Source: Fomes fomentarius
Lineage: Eukaryota > Basidiomycota > Agaricomycetes > Polyporales > Polyporaceae
Assembly (NCBI GenBank): GCA_022606135.1
Contig: JABYQN010000003.1
Coordinates: 1,736,001-1,800,000, forward strand
Direction: 5' to 3'
DNA length: 64,000 nt
Shown: positions 48,119 through 60,033 of the stretch, in pieces
Layout: every line of letters begins with the position of its first letter
Position numbering within the stretch: position 1 is the stretch's first letter
Position numbers and translations under genes: made by a program
Notes under the pieces: generated by a model
The model's input: only the letters and a program-made list of their open reading frames with translations
Database searches by the model: none
What the model was told of the DNA's origin: nothing

Positions 48119-50413
48119 TCAGATCTCAGGATGGACCGCAGCCTTCGAATCCAGGCTATGTCCTTCTCCTTCGCTCGCTGGGGCTTTCTCCTTCCGGTGT
48201 CCGACAACACCGACCCCGCGCAGGAAGACAAACGCAAAGACGGCCCCTACACCACGTAACCCACACGATCAGCCATCCATCCTCGAACCAACCAAGAGCC
48301 ACCCGCACTTACCAACGAACGCAAACGCGCTCCCCGTCCACATCGCATCCTTGGTCGCGACCAACAGCGCCTCGCTCGGGACACTCCCGCCGCCGCCGCC
48401 CGCGTTGACATCATAGTCCACGCCCATCTGCCGCGCGCGCCTCTCCAGCGCCGCGTCATACACGACCGTCGAGATCGCGAGCCCGAAGGAAGTCCCGAGC
48501 TGCGCGAGCGTCTGGAACAGCGCGCCGCCGACCGACTGCTCGTGCGGGAGGCAGACCTTGGCGACGAAGAGCGTGCCGGACGTGAACACAAAGTCGGCGC
48601 CGAAGACGGAGAGGATCGTGGCGGGGAAGCCGAAGGCCCAGTACGGCGCCGAGGGGTCTATCACCGCGAAGAGGACGCTCGCGAGTCCGGTGCAGAGCGT
48701 GCCGATGACTGTTGGTCGGGATGAGGGCCGCGTACATTCAGTATATAGACGTATGAGCGAACACGTACCGATGAGGATGACAACGTCGATATGTCCAATC
48801 ACAAGCGCGACGATCACGTTGCAGAGCACACCAGTGACGGTCATCGGAAGCAGCCGGACCATCGTCAAGATCGGGCTCAAGTGGACGTAGTCCTGGTAGT
48901 ACAGCTGCGGAATGTGCGTACGCGTGTGTCACCATCAGCTTCCGGACATACGCAAGGGCAAAACGAACCTGAATCCAGAACGTGAACGAGTTGAACGAGG
49001 CCCACTCGAGGAACGCGATGATGATGATGACCGCGAGCTTCCCCTTTGCGCGTACCCAGATCGAGACAGGCATCAGTGGTGGCGGCGTCCACCAACGCTG
49101 GCGCAGTGCTTCGTCTCCGCTCGCGTGAGTGTTCTCTAGGTAGCGCTCCCACAGGACGAAGAGCACGAGCAAGAGCACACCCACGATGAGCAGTGCGATG
49201 ATGTCTGCAGGATTTCATGTTATTGACGACTGCAGGACGAATATAACGGGGTCAGGCTTACAACTTGTCTTCCAGCCATCTGGAGCAATGCTTCCGTCGC
49301 TCAGAATGAAAACGATGCAAGTCAAGCCTGCAGTAACGAGGAGTGCGCCCACCCAGTCCACACGCCTGAAGGATGAGTCAGAAGGGGCTCACGAAGCAAT
49401 GAGTGTGTCGGTCAGCCAGTCACCTGTCTGCTAACGCGTATGGGATGTCGGGGTCTATGGAGAACCACGCTCCAAGTCCGCATAGCGCACTCCCACCTGC
49501 TAGAAACCAGAATGTCGAGCGCCATGTTTGTCTATATGACACGCAATGTGCGCATGTTAGTATCTGTCACTAGAGTGCCGTATGAACGCGTACTCAGTGA
49601 ATTGGGTGAGGACACCGCCGATAGAACTTCCTATCGCGCCGCCTATGGGTGCGCCAGCTGCAAACGTCGCGAACGCAATGGACCGGATGGGGGATGGCGG
49701 GAAGGTATGTGCCAATATGCCTAACTAGGACAGGGCCAAACCAGCGGCAGGCGTCAACGTTGCGAAGAATTTGGACGTGCCGCAAGTGCATGACGCGTGC
49801 AATATCAATGAAGGAGATGATATGCAGACACTTACTGCTGCTGGCATAGACGCCGCGGGACCAAGGCCCTGGAGGGCCCTGAGAATGTCGATCGTGATCT
49901 CATCTGAAGAAGGTAGGTCCATACATGAAGCAGAAATATGTGAGATGTACGTGCACGTACTTTGTGCGAATCCACAACCCAGCCCAAAGGTGGTCATCAG
50001 CGCGCAGCCCAGGAGAAATGTATGCTTCCGGCCGAAGAGGTCTGCGAGGCGGCCAAAGAACAGAAAAAGGCATCCCTATACAGGCGAAGTGAGCGTAGGT
50101 CGGGCGGAAAGCGTGTTATAGCACGTACAGAGCTAAGAGAGTAGGCAGAGATGATCCACTGGAGTTTACTGTTAGGGATCCCGAGGTCAGCACCGAGTAT
50201 GGGAAGGCTGATGACGACGGCAGTGGTGTTTGCGATCTAATAGAACATGTGAGACTGAGAAGGGAATGGGCGTATGTGTTCGCGAGATTGTTGGGAAAAA
50301 GATAATCGTACATTGACCATCATCGCAAGGGTGACGCTCCCGATAAGAACGAGGTTCTTGAGGAAAGACCTCTCATGCTGGACGACTGTCTTCTCAGCCA
50401 GGCCGTTGGACAT
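48119..50413 (-). CDS. MFS transporter, DHA2-like drug:proton antiporter family
   Basis: Plasma-membrane or vacuolar exporter of the major facilitator superfamily, split into about ten exons. Identified parts in order: MSNGLAEKTVVQHERSFLKN at 50413, then IANTTAVVISLPILGADLGI. Motif A is GRLADLFGRKHTFLLG. RALQGLGPAASMPAA follows. A motif-C-like Gly pattern is GAPIGGAIGSSIGGVLTQF. Then come RVDWVGALLVTAGLTCIVFI, IIALLIVGVLLLVLFVLWER and a C-terminal block SVGGALFQTLAQLGTSFGLA. The last exon (48246-48119) adds AVFAFVFLRGVGVVGHRKEK and the tail ending AAVHPEI, joined in phase after AFAFV. The Gly pattern and probable 14 helices suggest DHA2. Substrate is unknown. It lies beside the HET gene, with no evident functional link. 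Confidence 0.85.
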
Positions 50414-51355
50414 CTTGCCCCGAGTGGTGGGTAGTAAGTGGCCAGGACGAGATATAGGTGTGGATGGTAAGGGTCGTGTCGATATATACGGAACGGCGAG
50501 TATAAGAACATGACTATAAGTTCGTGCCGCAAGTTCAACCCTCGCGCAGTCGACGGCGAAGCACAAGCTCGATGCGCGCGTCGGTCAGCATAGCGCTAAC
50601 TGACAGGCCCCCACCGGGCGCTCCGCTGCATACGATGTGCTAAAACGTGTTGCAAAATCTCCGTACCACGGACCCAAGTTCAACTGGGCGACGCGCCTAT
50701 GAGGGCGGAATAGCACATCACCGGCGCGCTTCCTTGAAGTTCCGACTGGCAGTCTCTCACTCCGAGATTGCCCTTAACCTCAGCTACTTCATATTTCCAA
50801 GTTGCAGGCCATATCAACTCTTGGTAGTATAGATCAACAAGTAGATGGGCTGGCTACGTTTTGTGCAGGGCGTGCTTTAACTCGTATTGTGGGCAGCTCG
50901 GGGCCGCAGGAGCCTAGACAGCATGGGTCATATATTGCCTTCGCGAACCGATGACTCAAAGGCGGTCGCACGACGCTGATGGTTTATCATGCTTCTCGGC
51001 TGAGAATGGGGATTTATCCGTTGCACTGTTCTCTCCGGTGGACTCTCCGCCGTCCTTTCCCACTCCTTATCATCTGGCAACATATGCCCTTGTACACGCC
51101 GTGCTCCATACAATCATTCAGCGATGACGGGCGTGTGAGCAAGAACTTCTTGTTCAGGTCCCACTGGGATCATTGGATTGTCGTTGTGCTGAGGCCCGGG
51201 GCTGTCTGTATCCAACATCATTCACTGCGCATTCTTCCGCTTAACGCATATTAAGCCCAGCCATCTTCGAGACCAGGTTGCAAGGTCTCTCAACCTTGCA
51301 AGCGCGTACCTTTCTTGCCATTCCCTGCACATACTTACGCGCGCACTGCACTGCC
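50414..51355. other. Intergenic between divergent genes
   Basis: Promoters of the MFS gene (minus) and the first membrane-protein gene (plus). No coding sequence is seen. Confidence 0.4.
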
Positions 51356-52934
51356 ATGGTAGCCAACGACATCCTCCCTCCAAACACTCACCTCGTTGGC
51401 TTGTGGCTCCTGCTCTTGGCCTCCGGTTAGTTGACTCATCTTTCTGTTTGCATATCCTAACCGAACCACAACCAGGTGCCTACTTCATATATCTTCCCCG
51501 ATGCTTCCTCATCCTGCGCCAGAAGGTTCAAAATGGCCTCTCCGTCTGGCTACCCATCGCATGTGCTGTCATGTTCCTGATCGTGACTACCGTATGTCAT
51601 TTTCCTCTGTGGTACTCTCCTTGAATCTGATCGTTGATCTCGCCGTTTGACACGTACCCACAATGGGCTATCGCACTGCCACCGCGGCTCCCCGAATTGT
51701 GGTCTCAATATCTCTGAACGAACTCCAATCTTACTCATACTGCCTGCTATTCGCGGCCAGGATCTCGTGATAGAGATGGTTCGTGCATGGGAGGCCTTCA
51801 GTGTCTCGGGGTCAATAGGGGAGGTCCTCGCCGACCCGGGGAAGTACTACGCGGACGCGGCGACGCCCTTGTCACTCGTGAAGAACTCGCTCACTGTCGC
51901 ACTTGCGATGATATCCGACGGTATCATCGTACGTTCTCGCTTTTGCTATCCGCCCGCCTATTACCCAGTATGAGGATCAGGCTCATGCTGTGGTGTTGCG
52001 CAGGTCTGGCGGACGTTCGTTGTCTGGGACTTCGGCATCGTCGTGATAGCGCTTACTGTCGCTCTTTTCTGCGCTGACTTAGGCAGGTCTGAGTTTCCGT
52101 CAATATGTTGTGAGTTACTGACTTCATCACTGCCGCTTTCGTATTCAGCAATGGGGATTCTGTCAACATGGACCCTCTCCCAGGCTCAGGTTGGCTCCAA
52201 CTTGATCTTTGATGAGGTCACCATCCGTGTCAGATATTTCTTCGTCATTACATTCTGCCTCAATGCGCTCTGCTCAGGTTCGTCTTTTCAACCCACGTGC
52301 ACATCATGTCACTGAGCAGCTGTTACCAGGTCTGATCTGCTGGAAGATATGGCGGATGAGCTTGCGTGTCTCTTCGCATGCCTCTGACCGTACAACAAGT
52401 CGCGTTTTCGAGGTTGTCATTGAGACCGGTACGACATATATCACAGACTCCCACCCAAGCTCGTGCTGACGTATATCCGCCTTGCTCTCCAATGCTTGTT
52501 ACCCCGGTTCTCTTGGCTCTGATAATCTCCCTTTGGCAGTTGCACTCTACTGTGCACACCTCTTGGCGATCATCGTGAGCAATAGTGTCGGCTCCAACCT
52601 CTTCTTCGTCTTCTTAGACTTTGTGCGTCCCTCCACTTGCTTCCCTCCGAGTCCTGTTTGGTTCACGCATGAACCCTTCCCGTAGCTTCCGCCCGTGACA
52701 GCCCTAGTGTTCTCGATGCTGATCGTGCGCACGCGCACCGGTCGCCATTCTCAGCATACATCCACTGCCCCACACTCGACACTCCGCTTCTCGCGCACGA
52801 CCCGCGGGAGCATCACTACGATCCCGCCAATCGGGGTCGAGATCGACCTTGAGCGGGTCGTCCACATAGATTCGGACGGCTTGCAGACCACTCGCGACAC
52901 GTATGATAGCGAGCGGAGCAAGGAAGGTTTCTGA
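51356..52934 (+). CDS. Seven-helix-like membrane protein, tandem copy 1
   Basis: Eight exons close in phase: 51356-51425, 51476-51591, 51761-51928, 52004-52082, 52149-52277, 52330-52428, 52540-52622 and 52686-52934; 330 aa. Hydrophobic segments in order: THLVGLWLLLLASGAYFIYL, VWLPIACAVMFLIVT, TVALAMISDGIIVWRTFVVW, IVVIALTVALFCADLAMGIL, VRYFFVITFCLNALCSGLIC and YCAHLLAIIVSNSVGSNLFF, then VTALVFSMLIVR. A cytoplasmic Ser/Thr-rich tail follows. This layout occurs in large Agaricomycete families of unknown function with DUF6533/6534-like signatures. The intron between exons 4 and 5 has a GC donor (TTAG|GCAGGT); no GT alternative keeps the frame. The tandem partner is at 53885. A GPCR-like role is only speculation. 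Confidence 0.82.
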
Positions 52935-53884
52935 GGCGTTGTGACTTGCCCGCGTGATTGGTGTTTGAGTAGTACTCGTGCATCCAGTCCGTCACGATAT
53001 TCGGATTTTTTGTATGTGTCATATGGTCTCGAAGTATCACCCGCATTGATTGTACTAGGTACTGTACCTACTACTATGTATAATTTCGATATTGGTACTA
53101 GATGCAGAATTCGTCCACTGACCGGAGTTCCATCGTTTAGACCAATGTGCAATTAGAGTATCATCGGTATTCATTGAAGAAAGATAGGTGGTAGCGAGTA
53201 TCGTCTACTGGAGATGTGTATGCCCTATCAATTCCTGTAGGAGCTCTAACACACCACCCCCGGCCGGACTTTCATACCCAGGGTTTCAACAGTATTGCTA
53301 CGATCGCCGAGGAGGCTAATTTAGAGTTGACTGGACGATGGGCGTCTAGATTGCCTTGTTGGTACTGACCAGTACTATCGGTGACTAGCGCATTGTCTTG
53401 ACTTCCCCGACTCCGTGGAGACTTGTTGCGCCTCGATCTGGGATGTATGCAACACTCACGATATATTTCAGCATAAGTATAGGGCTGTATGGCACTGTTA
53501 TATCACCATAAGTAAGTACGAGGGCTAGTCTAGTTAATTCAAATTGCGTCCGTACGACTATGAGGTACGCGCCCTGATGCTGGAAGTGGATTAGGCGTCT
53601 CAACGGTCAATCTCTCCCATCTGTATTTGCGGTCGCACCTGGATCGCACCCTTCCGTAACCATGCAGACTCTACCGGTAGTACTTCCCCCCCGCGCATCT
53701 CTCGCGCAGGGCCCGCCGCGTACGCGTCCGACGCAATTGTGTCCAGCTTCTCTCTCACTGTGCACCCTTCTCTCTGAGTATATCAAGCCTATAGCTAGCC
53801 GGCGGTGCATCTCTCAGCCTTGCGCGCGCATTGGACACCTGTCATTTTCGTGTCAGATATCCTGCACGTCCACGGTGCACCGCC
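52935..53884. other. Spacer between tandem membrane-protein genes
   Basis: About 950 bp, no gene. Contains the promoter of the second copy. No remnant of the repeated coding unit is visible. Confidence 0.45.
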
Positions 53885-55520
53885 ATGGTCGCCAGCGACA
53901 TCCTTCCGCCTAATACACACCTCATTGGCTTGTGGCTCCAGCTCCTTTTCGGCGGTAGGTCATGTCCCCTTTCTTCTTCATCTCTTCTCCTCTTTGTTCG
54001 TGGTCGTTGACGCCTCCTGACTGACCCTAATCAGGTGTATATATCGCATATCTTCCTCAATGCGTATCTGTCCTCCGCCCAAAAGTGCGTAATGGCCTGT
54101 CCATCTGGCTACCAATAGCCTGCGCTGTCATGTACCTGATCGTAACCGCCGTGCGTCCGTCCACACTTCGAATCGCTGATCACACTGATTAATACTAGAA
54201 CGTTTCTCACACAATGCGTCATCGATTAAACGTAATGGCAATCGTTGTTGAAAATCTCGTCGGGTGCATGGCCTGAACATCCCATATACATGAACGACAC
54301 TGAATCACACGTACATCTTCGACACTCTCATGGCCTGGTCACCATGCACAGGATCTTGTGATAGAGATGGTACGTGCATGGAAGGCCTTTAGTGTCTCAG
54401 GTCCAACGGGAAATATCCTCGCCGACCCGGCCAAGTACTATGCGAATGCAGCGACGCCCTTGTCGCTGGTCAAGAACTCGATCACCGTCGCACTTGTGAT
54501 GATATCCGACGGTATTATTGTGCATCCTCCCTGTTCATCGACTCATGCTGTACATGAGGACTCATCACTTATGGTTTTGCGCAGGTGTACCGGACGTTCG
54601 TTGTCTGGAACTTCAGCATCGTCGTGATGGCACTTGCTGTCTCTCTTTTCTGCGCTGACTTAGGCATGTTCACGTGTCGTCAATACGTTGCGATTTGCTG
54701 ACCCACCTACGGCCGCTTCCGTATGCAGCGATGGGGATCCTGTCAACATGGAGTCTTTCCCAGGCCGAGGCCGGGTCGAACTTCATCTACGCAGAGGTCA
54801 CTGTCCGGGTCAGATATTTCTTTGTTGTCACCTTCTGCCTCAATGCGCTCTGCTCTGGTATATCTTATATCTACTGGATTATATGCTTAGGTCTGATAGA
54901 CCCACCGTCAGCTCTGATTTGCTGGAAGATCTGGTGCCTGAGGTCACACTACATCTCGGATAGCACAATACGTCGTGTCTTCGAGGTTGTCATGGAAACA
55001 GGTACCGACCCTCTGCCCACATTCCACGCGCCCAACCTCGTGCTAACGAACATCGCGTTGCCATCCATTCCCTACCTTCAACTCACTCGGGCTTGTCCGT
55101 CTGGCGGCCTCCATTTCTCCCATCGGCAGCTGCAATCTACTGCGCACACCTCTTCGCCCTTATCGTGAGCAACAGCGCCGGCTCCCGTCTCTTCTTCGTC
55201 TTCCTCGACTTCGTATGTTACTCCGCCCATCTCCTCCGACACTCTTGCTCATCTTTTCCACGCAGCTCCCACCCGTGACAGCCCTGGTGTTCTCGATGCT
55301 GGTCGTGCGCACCCGCACAGATTCTCAGCGCTCTTCGGCCACCCCGCATTCCACACTCCGCTTCTCGAGCATGATCCAGGGGGGAACCATCGCGAGCCAG
55401 TCAATGGGGGGCGAGGATAACCTCGAGCGAGGTGTCCACACAGACTCGGAGGTCTCCCGAACTATGTATGTCAGTGTACGGAGTAAGGAACGCTTCTGCG
55501 ACGCTGAGGGCTGTGGATAA
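53885..55520 (+). CDS. Seven-helix-like membrane protein, tandem copy 2
   Basis: Close paralogue of the preceding gene with the same exon plan: 53885-53954, 54035-54150, 54352-54519, 54585-54663, 54729-54857, 54912-55001, 55130-55212 and 55266-55520; 329 aa. MVASDILPPNTHLIGLWLQL, LVKNSITVALVMISDGIIVY, FCADLAMGILSTWSLSQAEA and VRYFFVVTFCLNALCSG correspond almost residue for residue to copy 1. The C-terminal tail is more divergent. The intron after exon 4 again starts with GC (TTAG|GCATGT). For exon 6 an alternative acceptor at 54891 would add seven residues (LIDPPSA region). Function is unknown; a recent tandem duplication is clear. Confidence 0.82.
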
Positions 55521-56498
55521 CGACGTCCTGTATCACACCACGCATAGCCCATGAACTTCATGAACCTTCTACTGATGCTTAGATAATAGGTAGGCGAGTC
55601 GTAACCTCGATCCTCGCGGGGCCCGGAATGCGGTGACTTCTGGCCGCGTGTCGCTCATCCTTTGGAGACATTTGTCGCATGGACCAGAGGCACTGAAAGG
55701 GCGGATCGAAGTATGCGCACAGTTTACATTGAAATCCCGCTTTACGGTATCCCGCAAATATCTCACCGGGACCCGTGCCTTAGGTACGCACTGTGGTCTG
55801 CTGGAGTGGTGCAGTATTGAGAGGTGACGCGGCGCATCTTGTAATCGTGCTGTGACTCTTCGGAGTACCCATTGTCATGCCACTTCCAGCCTACAGCTAG
55901 AACATCGCTTAGAGGTGGGTCCTAGAAACGTATTTGAGACATCTCACTCGGAAGTGCCTCTACCAGTAGCTCCTGGCAGTGCCCACAAGAGGATAGACGC
56001 TGCTGGACTTGCATCATCGCCGCCTTCTTTTCGATGATGATCTGCACAGACTTGGACTCGGAGTACTTACATCGTACCGACAATCATCTTTTTCCGCTCG
56101 ACGCGCTCAACCGGAATCAGGTCAACGATTAACAACGCCATCTACCTTCCTACTGCAAAAGGTAGCCCATTGTTAATAGCGTTCGTTTGCGACTTTAGTA
56201 GCATTCAGTGTGCGTCGTATCAACTGGCGCTGAACTCCCTACCGAGCGTTCAAGTTCAAGAGAGTATCTCCCTCACGAGCCGAGAGCTTGCCAACAGGAG
56301 AAGAGTGCTACTTGGGCTTTGGTAGGTACATACCGAGAAAGGGGATACCGTGCACTTGAGAAAGAGCCGAAGTTCGCTAGACACAAGCTTGAAGATCTCG
56401 GATTGAAATCTAGTGGGAGCGCTGTATCTATATCCTGGCTCTTCCCAGTCGTTGGATGTATCTAGAGACAATTCGGATCAATCGCGATGGCACAGTTA
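55521..56498. other. Intergenic between convergent genes
   Basis: 3' flanks of the membrane-protein gene (plus) and the F-box gene (minus). No gene is supported. Confidence 0.45.
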
Positions 56499-57988
56499 CT
56501 AATTTATCCCCACTTCGTCAAGGGCTACGGCGTCGTCATCCTCGTAATACTTCATCAAGTTCTCCACCGGGGAGTGACACCACACTCCGCCCCTCTCCTC
56601 CCATTCGACCTCATTCGTGAATGCCACCCGTTTGAGCGTGGGACGAATCTTGACAAGCTCGGCCAAGACACTGCGCTGGAAGTCCAGCTCACGCGCATGG
56701 GTGAAGCCTTTATACATATGCCAATCCTTCAGCGGCGCGTCCGACATCAAAAACGAGTGGAGATTGGGGAGATGGGCAATCAGCTGCGGACCAAGGATGT
56801 CCTATGAGGGGATCAGTCTGTGTCAAGAACCAAACGGGAAAACATAGAACGCACACAGTTGACGGACTCCCCGTCCAACACCAGTAACAAGCTCTTGATC
56901 GACTCGAGGTGGGGGATGAGCGCAGTGAGTACCTCTATGGCCAAATGCAGGTCGTGCATGCAAAAGCCGAGCGTCGTCACTGCCGACGCAGAGAATTGGA
57001 GGTGCGCGATTGCTTGTGAGATCATCGTTGGGGAATCAGTGGACCACGACATGGGCAAAAAGGAGGACATGTCGCCAAACTTCTCATACGTTGCGTTTCT
57101 CAGTCGAACGGTACGAATGGGCCTGCGACGACCGGAAGTAGGTGGGAGGAACACAGGAATCAGGAGAGCGGAACACGAGATCTCCTCGAGGTTCGGGAAG
57201 AGATCCTCCACGGGGGTATCGAGACGATCGAATGTATCGTGCAGAATGAGCGACTTGACACTGTTTGCGTGCCTGAAGCAGGGGAAATTGAGCTGGGACG
57301 CCTGAACTTCGAGCGTCTCGAGGGTAGGAAAGGCCGGGAGTAGTGAAAGTAGGCCATTCGGCACGCTGAGAAGCGCTAGTGACCTGAGACAGTGGGCCCG
57401 GGAATAAAGGATGGCCTCGTGGACGGGGACAACAAAGCGCACATTGATGTTGCGAAAATCGACCCGGAATGTATCGAGTACAGGAAGGAAAGGTTGTAGC
57501 TTCTCTGCGGGTCCGTCCTCGCCAACAGGGTAGTATGGGGAAAACTTGAATGATTCCAACGACTCAAATGGGGTTGTAGCGAGAATCCGAAGAATGAGCG
57601 TATAGCGAGGCAGCTTCATCGTGGACGAGAGGCGACGCAAGTTCAGCATGCGAGGAAATACATGGGCGAGCATCTCTGCGATTGCACCCCTGCTACTTCG
57701 CGCCAAGTGGCGCCCGATGACTGGGTCGCGGATATCCATGACCTGCACGAGTGATGCGAGATCGCGGCCGAATGCAAGTCTGTTTGGAGGTGTCGAGAGA
57801 GTGATCATACATCTCGACGTGGGACGATAACGGTCGAGTGTGATGACTCTGTACAGGAGGATAGTGATGCCCTCGTTGAGTATCTTGTTCGCTAAAGCCA
57901 AGGAGGGAAGATCCGCGCGCTCAGCATTGAGGCCGATGATATGCAGAAGCTCTGGGATCTCGAGGACAATCGACCAAGGTGACGTCAT
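56499..57988 (-). CDS. F-box/LRR-like protein
   Basis: Two exons, 57988-56855 and 56801-56499, join in phase (TGT|GAC) to 478 aa. The N-terminus has a degenerate F-box-like helix set: VLEIPELLHIIGLNAERADL, SLALANKILNEGITILLYRV. The body has irregular leucine-rich repeats, such as MLNLRRLSSTMKLP, LRSLALLSVPNGLLSLLPAF, TLETLEVQASQLNF and SVKSLILHDTFDRL, then LIAHLPNLHSFLMSD in exon 2. This is the common Agaricomycete F-box layout, in which the F-box recruits SKP1 of an SCF ubiquitin ligase and the repeats select the target. Target unknown. The frame upstream of the ATG is open but without a better start. Confidence 0.8.
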
Positions 57989-58095
57989 TCTGAGTACTAA
58001 TACCAAGGTCAGACCAGATCTAGAGTCATTGGAAGCAGGAGGGAAGATGAAAAGCTACTGAAGACTGACCACGTTTCTATAGCGAGGAGCTACAC

Positions 58096-58135
58096 GGAGG
58101 AGGGGGAGGAGGAGGAGGAGGAGGAAGAGGAGAAG
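58096..58135 (+). repeat. GGA/GGAGGA purine microsatellite
   Basis: A nearly pure purine run of GGA repeats about 110 nt upstream of the F-box gene start. On the gene strand it is a CCT-type pyrimidine tract and may lie in its promoter or leader. Confidence 0.75.
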
Positions 58136-58554
58136 TCTTGGTGGGCATTGGGAGATTCATAAAACAACTACTTCTCGTTGAACGTAAGTATCCCTTCTCA
58201 ACGCTCGTCAGAAGGTCTGGTGCTCGGCAAAAGGTGTCGTTACCATCAGTCACAACACGTGTTCTCGGTCTCTTCGGTCAGCTACCAGCTGAGAATACTT
58301 ATCATCAAATCTTTTCGGAAACCCAGTTTTACCCTCTGAGAATGGCCCGGGTATGGGTTATGGGGTATGACAGGATCATGGGATTTTCCCTGCGTATGAT
58401 CTCGAGATGCAGGATTTTCTATGGGTTATAACAGGTTATCGGTTTTGACGTGTATGGGATAAGAGGGAGTCGACTGTACTTCCTTCTACTTACTGGTACA
58501 CCTAGTACTACAGGGAGAAGTTGCCTGTTGAAGACAACGCGAGCGTTGCGTCAA
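58136..58554. other. Intergenic with a short direct repeat
   Basis: TATGGGTTAT occurs at 58352 and 58420 within AT/GT-rich sequence. No gene. Confidence 0.4.
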
Positions 58555-59506
58555 TCAAACTTTCGTCGCCACTATCCCCCACACGTCCAACCTCAAAGCC
58601 ACCTCGCCGTTCCCAAACTTCGCCTTCAGCACCTTCATCACGGCCTCATCAAAGTGCGGGGACACCTTGGCCTTCTGCTCCTCGGTGAAAGCACAGAACA
58701 GCACCATCTTGGTCGGCGTCGCATACAGCTCAACGTACTCCTCAGCGTGCTTGAGGCGCAACACGTTCGTGTGCACGACGGTCTTGACGTCCGCGAAGCC
58801 GACCTTGCGGATCTCCGCTTCGAAGAACGCAGGCTCGAGCCACTCGTCGTCGCCCGGATTCTCGAGGAAGACCCGCGCAAAGTCGGTATAGCTGGGGGCG
58901 GGAGGTGCGTCCGGGATGGAGGCGATGGCTTCGGCGACGATGGGGTACCATTCCACCTCCTTCCAGATCGTGATTCCTGCGATCCCGCCGGGCTGGAGGA
59001 CGCGGAAGGCCTCGGCAAGAAAGTCGCGGGGTCTGGGGAAGCCGACGAGGCCAAAGTTCGTGAGGACGTGCGTGAAGTAGTTCGCGGGCAAGTCCATCTT
59101 CTGCTCGCCCACATCAAAAAAAAGCAGAGTCAGCGTCCGTATACGGCGTATCCTATGCGACACACGAGGCGCGAATATGACGATTGATACAAACCTGTGC
59201 ATCGACGACCGTGGACGTCGCACCCTTCCAGCCATTCCGCTCTATGCGCCCCTGTACGCTCTTGACCATCGAGGGAGAGACGTCCCCGGAGACGAGCTCC
59301 AGGTTCTCCCGCGCGGCGGGGGAGAGTGCGGCGTAGAGGTTGAGTGTCACGACGCCCGTACCGCAGGCATTGTCGAGCACAATGAGTTTCATGCTGCCGT
59401 CAGCTTGGTCGAGACCACACTGCTTGATGAGATCGAGGGCAAAGGGACCGGTAAGTGCTTCTGCGGCCTGATACCGCTTCGCAACTTCAGGGTTATGCCA
59501 ATCCAT
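58555..59506 (-). CDS. Class I SAM-dependent methyltransferase
   Basis: Two exons, 59506-59195 and 59100-58555, join in phase to 285 aa. The Rossmann motif I is LIVLDNACGTGVVTLNLYAA. Motif II-like acidic residue in ELVSGDVSPSMVKS binds the ribose. VVDAQ contacts adenine, and FTHVLTNFGLVGFPRP is the motif IV region. FRVLQPGGIAGITIWKEVEW is the typical post-motif. The C-terminal cap (VLFCAFTEEQKAKVSPHFDE) lies over the substrate pocket. Relatives include UbiE-like and many fungal small-molecule methyltransferases. Substrate unknown. It does not neighbour a secondary-metabolite backbone enzyme. Confidence 0.87.
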
Positions 59507-60033
59507 GATGTCGATGAAGTGTCGCGGTGCGATGTGCAGGAGGGCACGCAGTAGTGCAGCAGGTGCGCGAACTCCACTAGAGGCCGATGTTGATAATCAA
59601 GGGCATATTCTGACTCGCATATTATAGCAGGTTGCGAGTCCGAGGACCTCAACGGTGATGATAGACGCTGCACGAGGGTCTGTCAATCCAAAACAGATCG
59701 GGATGTCTGTGGTGGTTCTCATCAAGGCGCAGCAAGGTCCATTCTCGATCGGCGGCATGTTGACCAACGATTTCAAACATATTTGTTATACCCCGACCGA
59801 ACGTTGGATACAGCTGAATCCCGACCTAGGAATGCCGCCCCTGGACATCTGCAACAACCTGGGTCAAGGCGACAAGCAGTCTCGTTCCCACGACATTCCG
59901 GAGAATAGCGCTCGGTGGTAACACTGTGATTGATCAGGATCCAGAAGAACCGTAGAACATATGTATGGTCGTCGCATCGACAACATTCAAACACCAACTC
60001 CGTCTCGCGGCCCCTTCAAAACTCAAGCTTTAC
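59507..60033. other. Intergenic, no supported gene
   Basis: Methyltransferase promoter on the left, 3' flank of the BTB gene on the right. Nothing else seen. Confidence 0.4.

Noticed and set aside
47776..48408. 210-aa plus-strand frame
   Set aside because: It overlaps the well-supported last exons of the MFS transporter and has an Arg/Ser/Pro composition typical of an antisense shadow.
32610..59506. Possible secondary-metabolite cluster (FAD oxidase, reductase, MFS transporter, methyltransferase)
   Set aside because: The genes are spread over 27 kb among BTB, HET and F-box genes, and no synthase, terpene cyclase or P450 is present.
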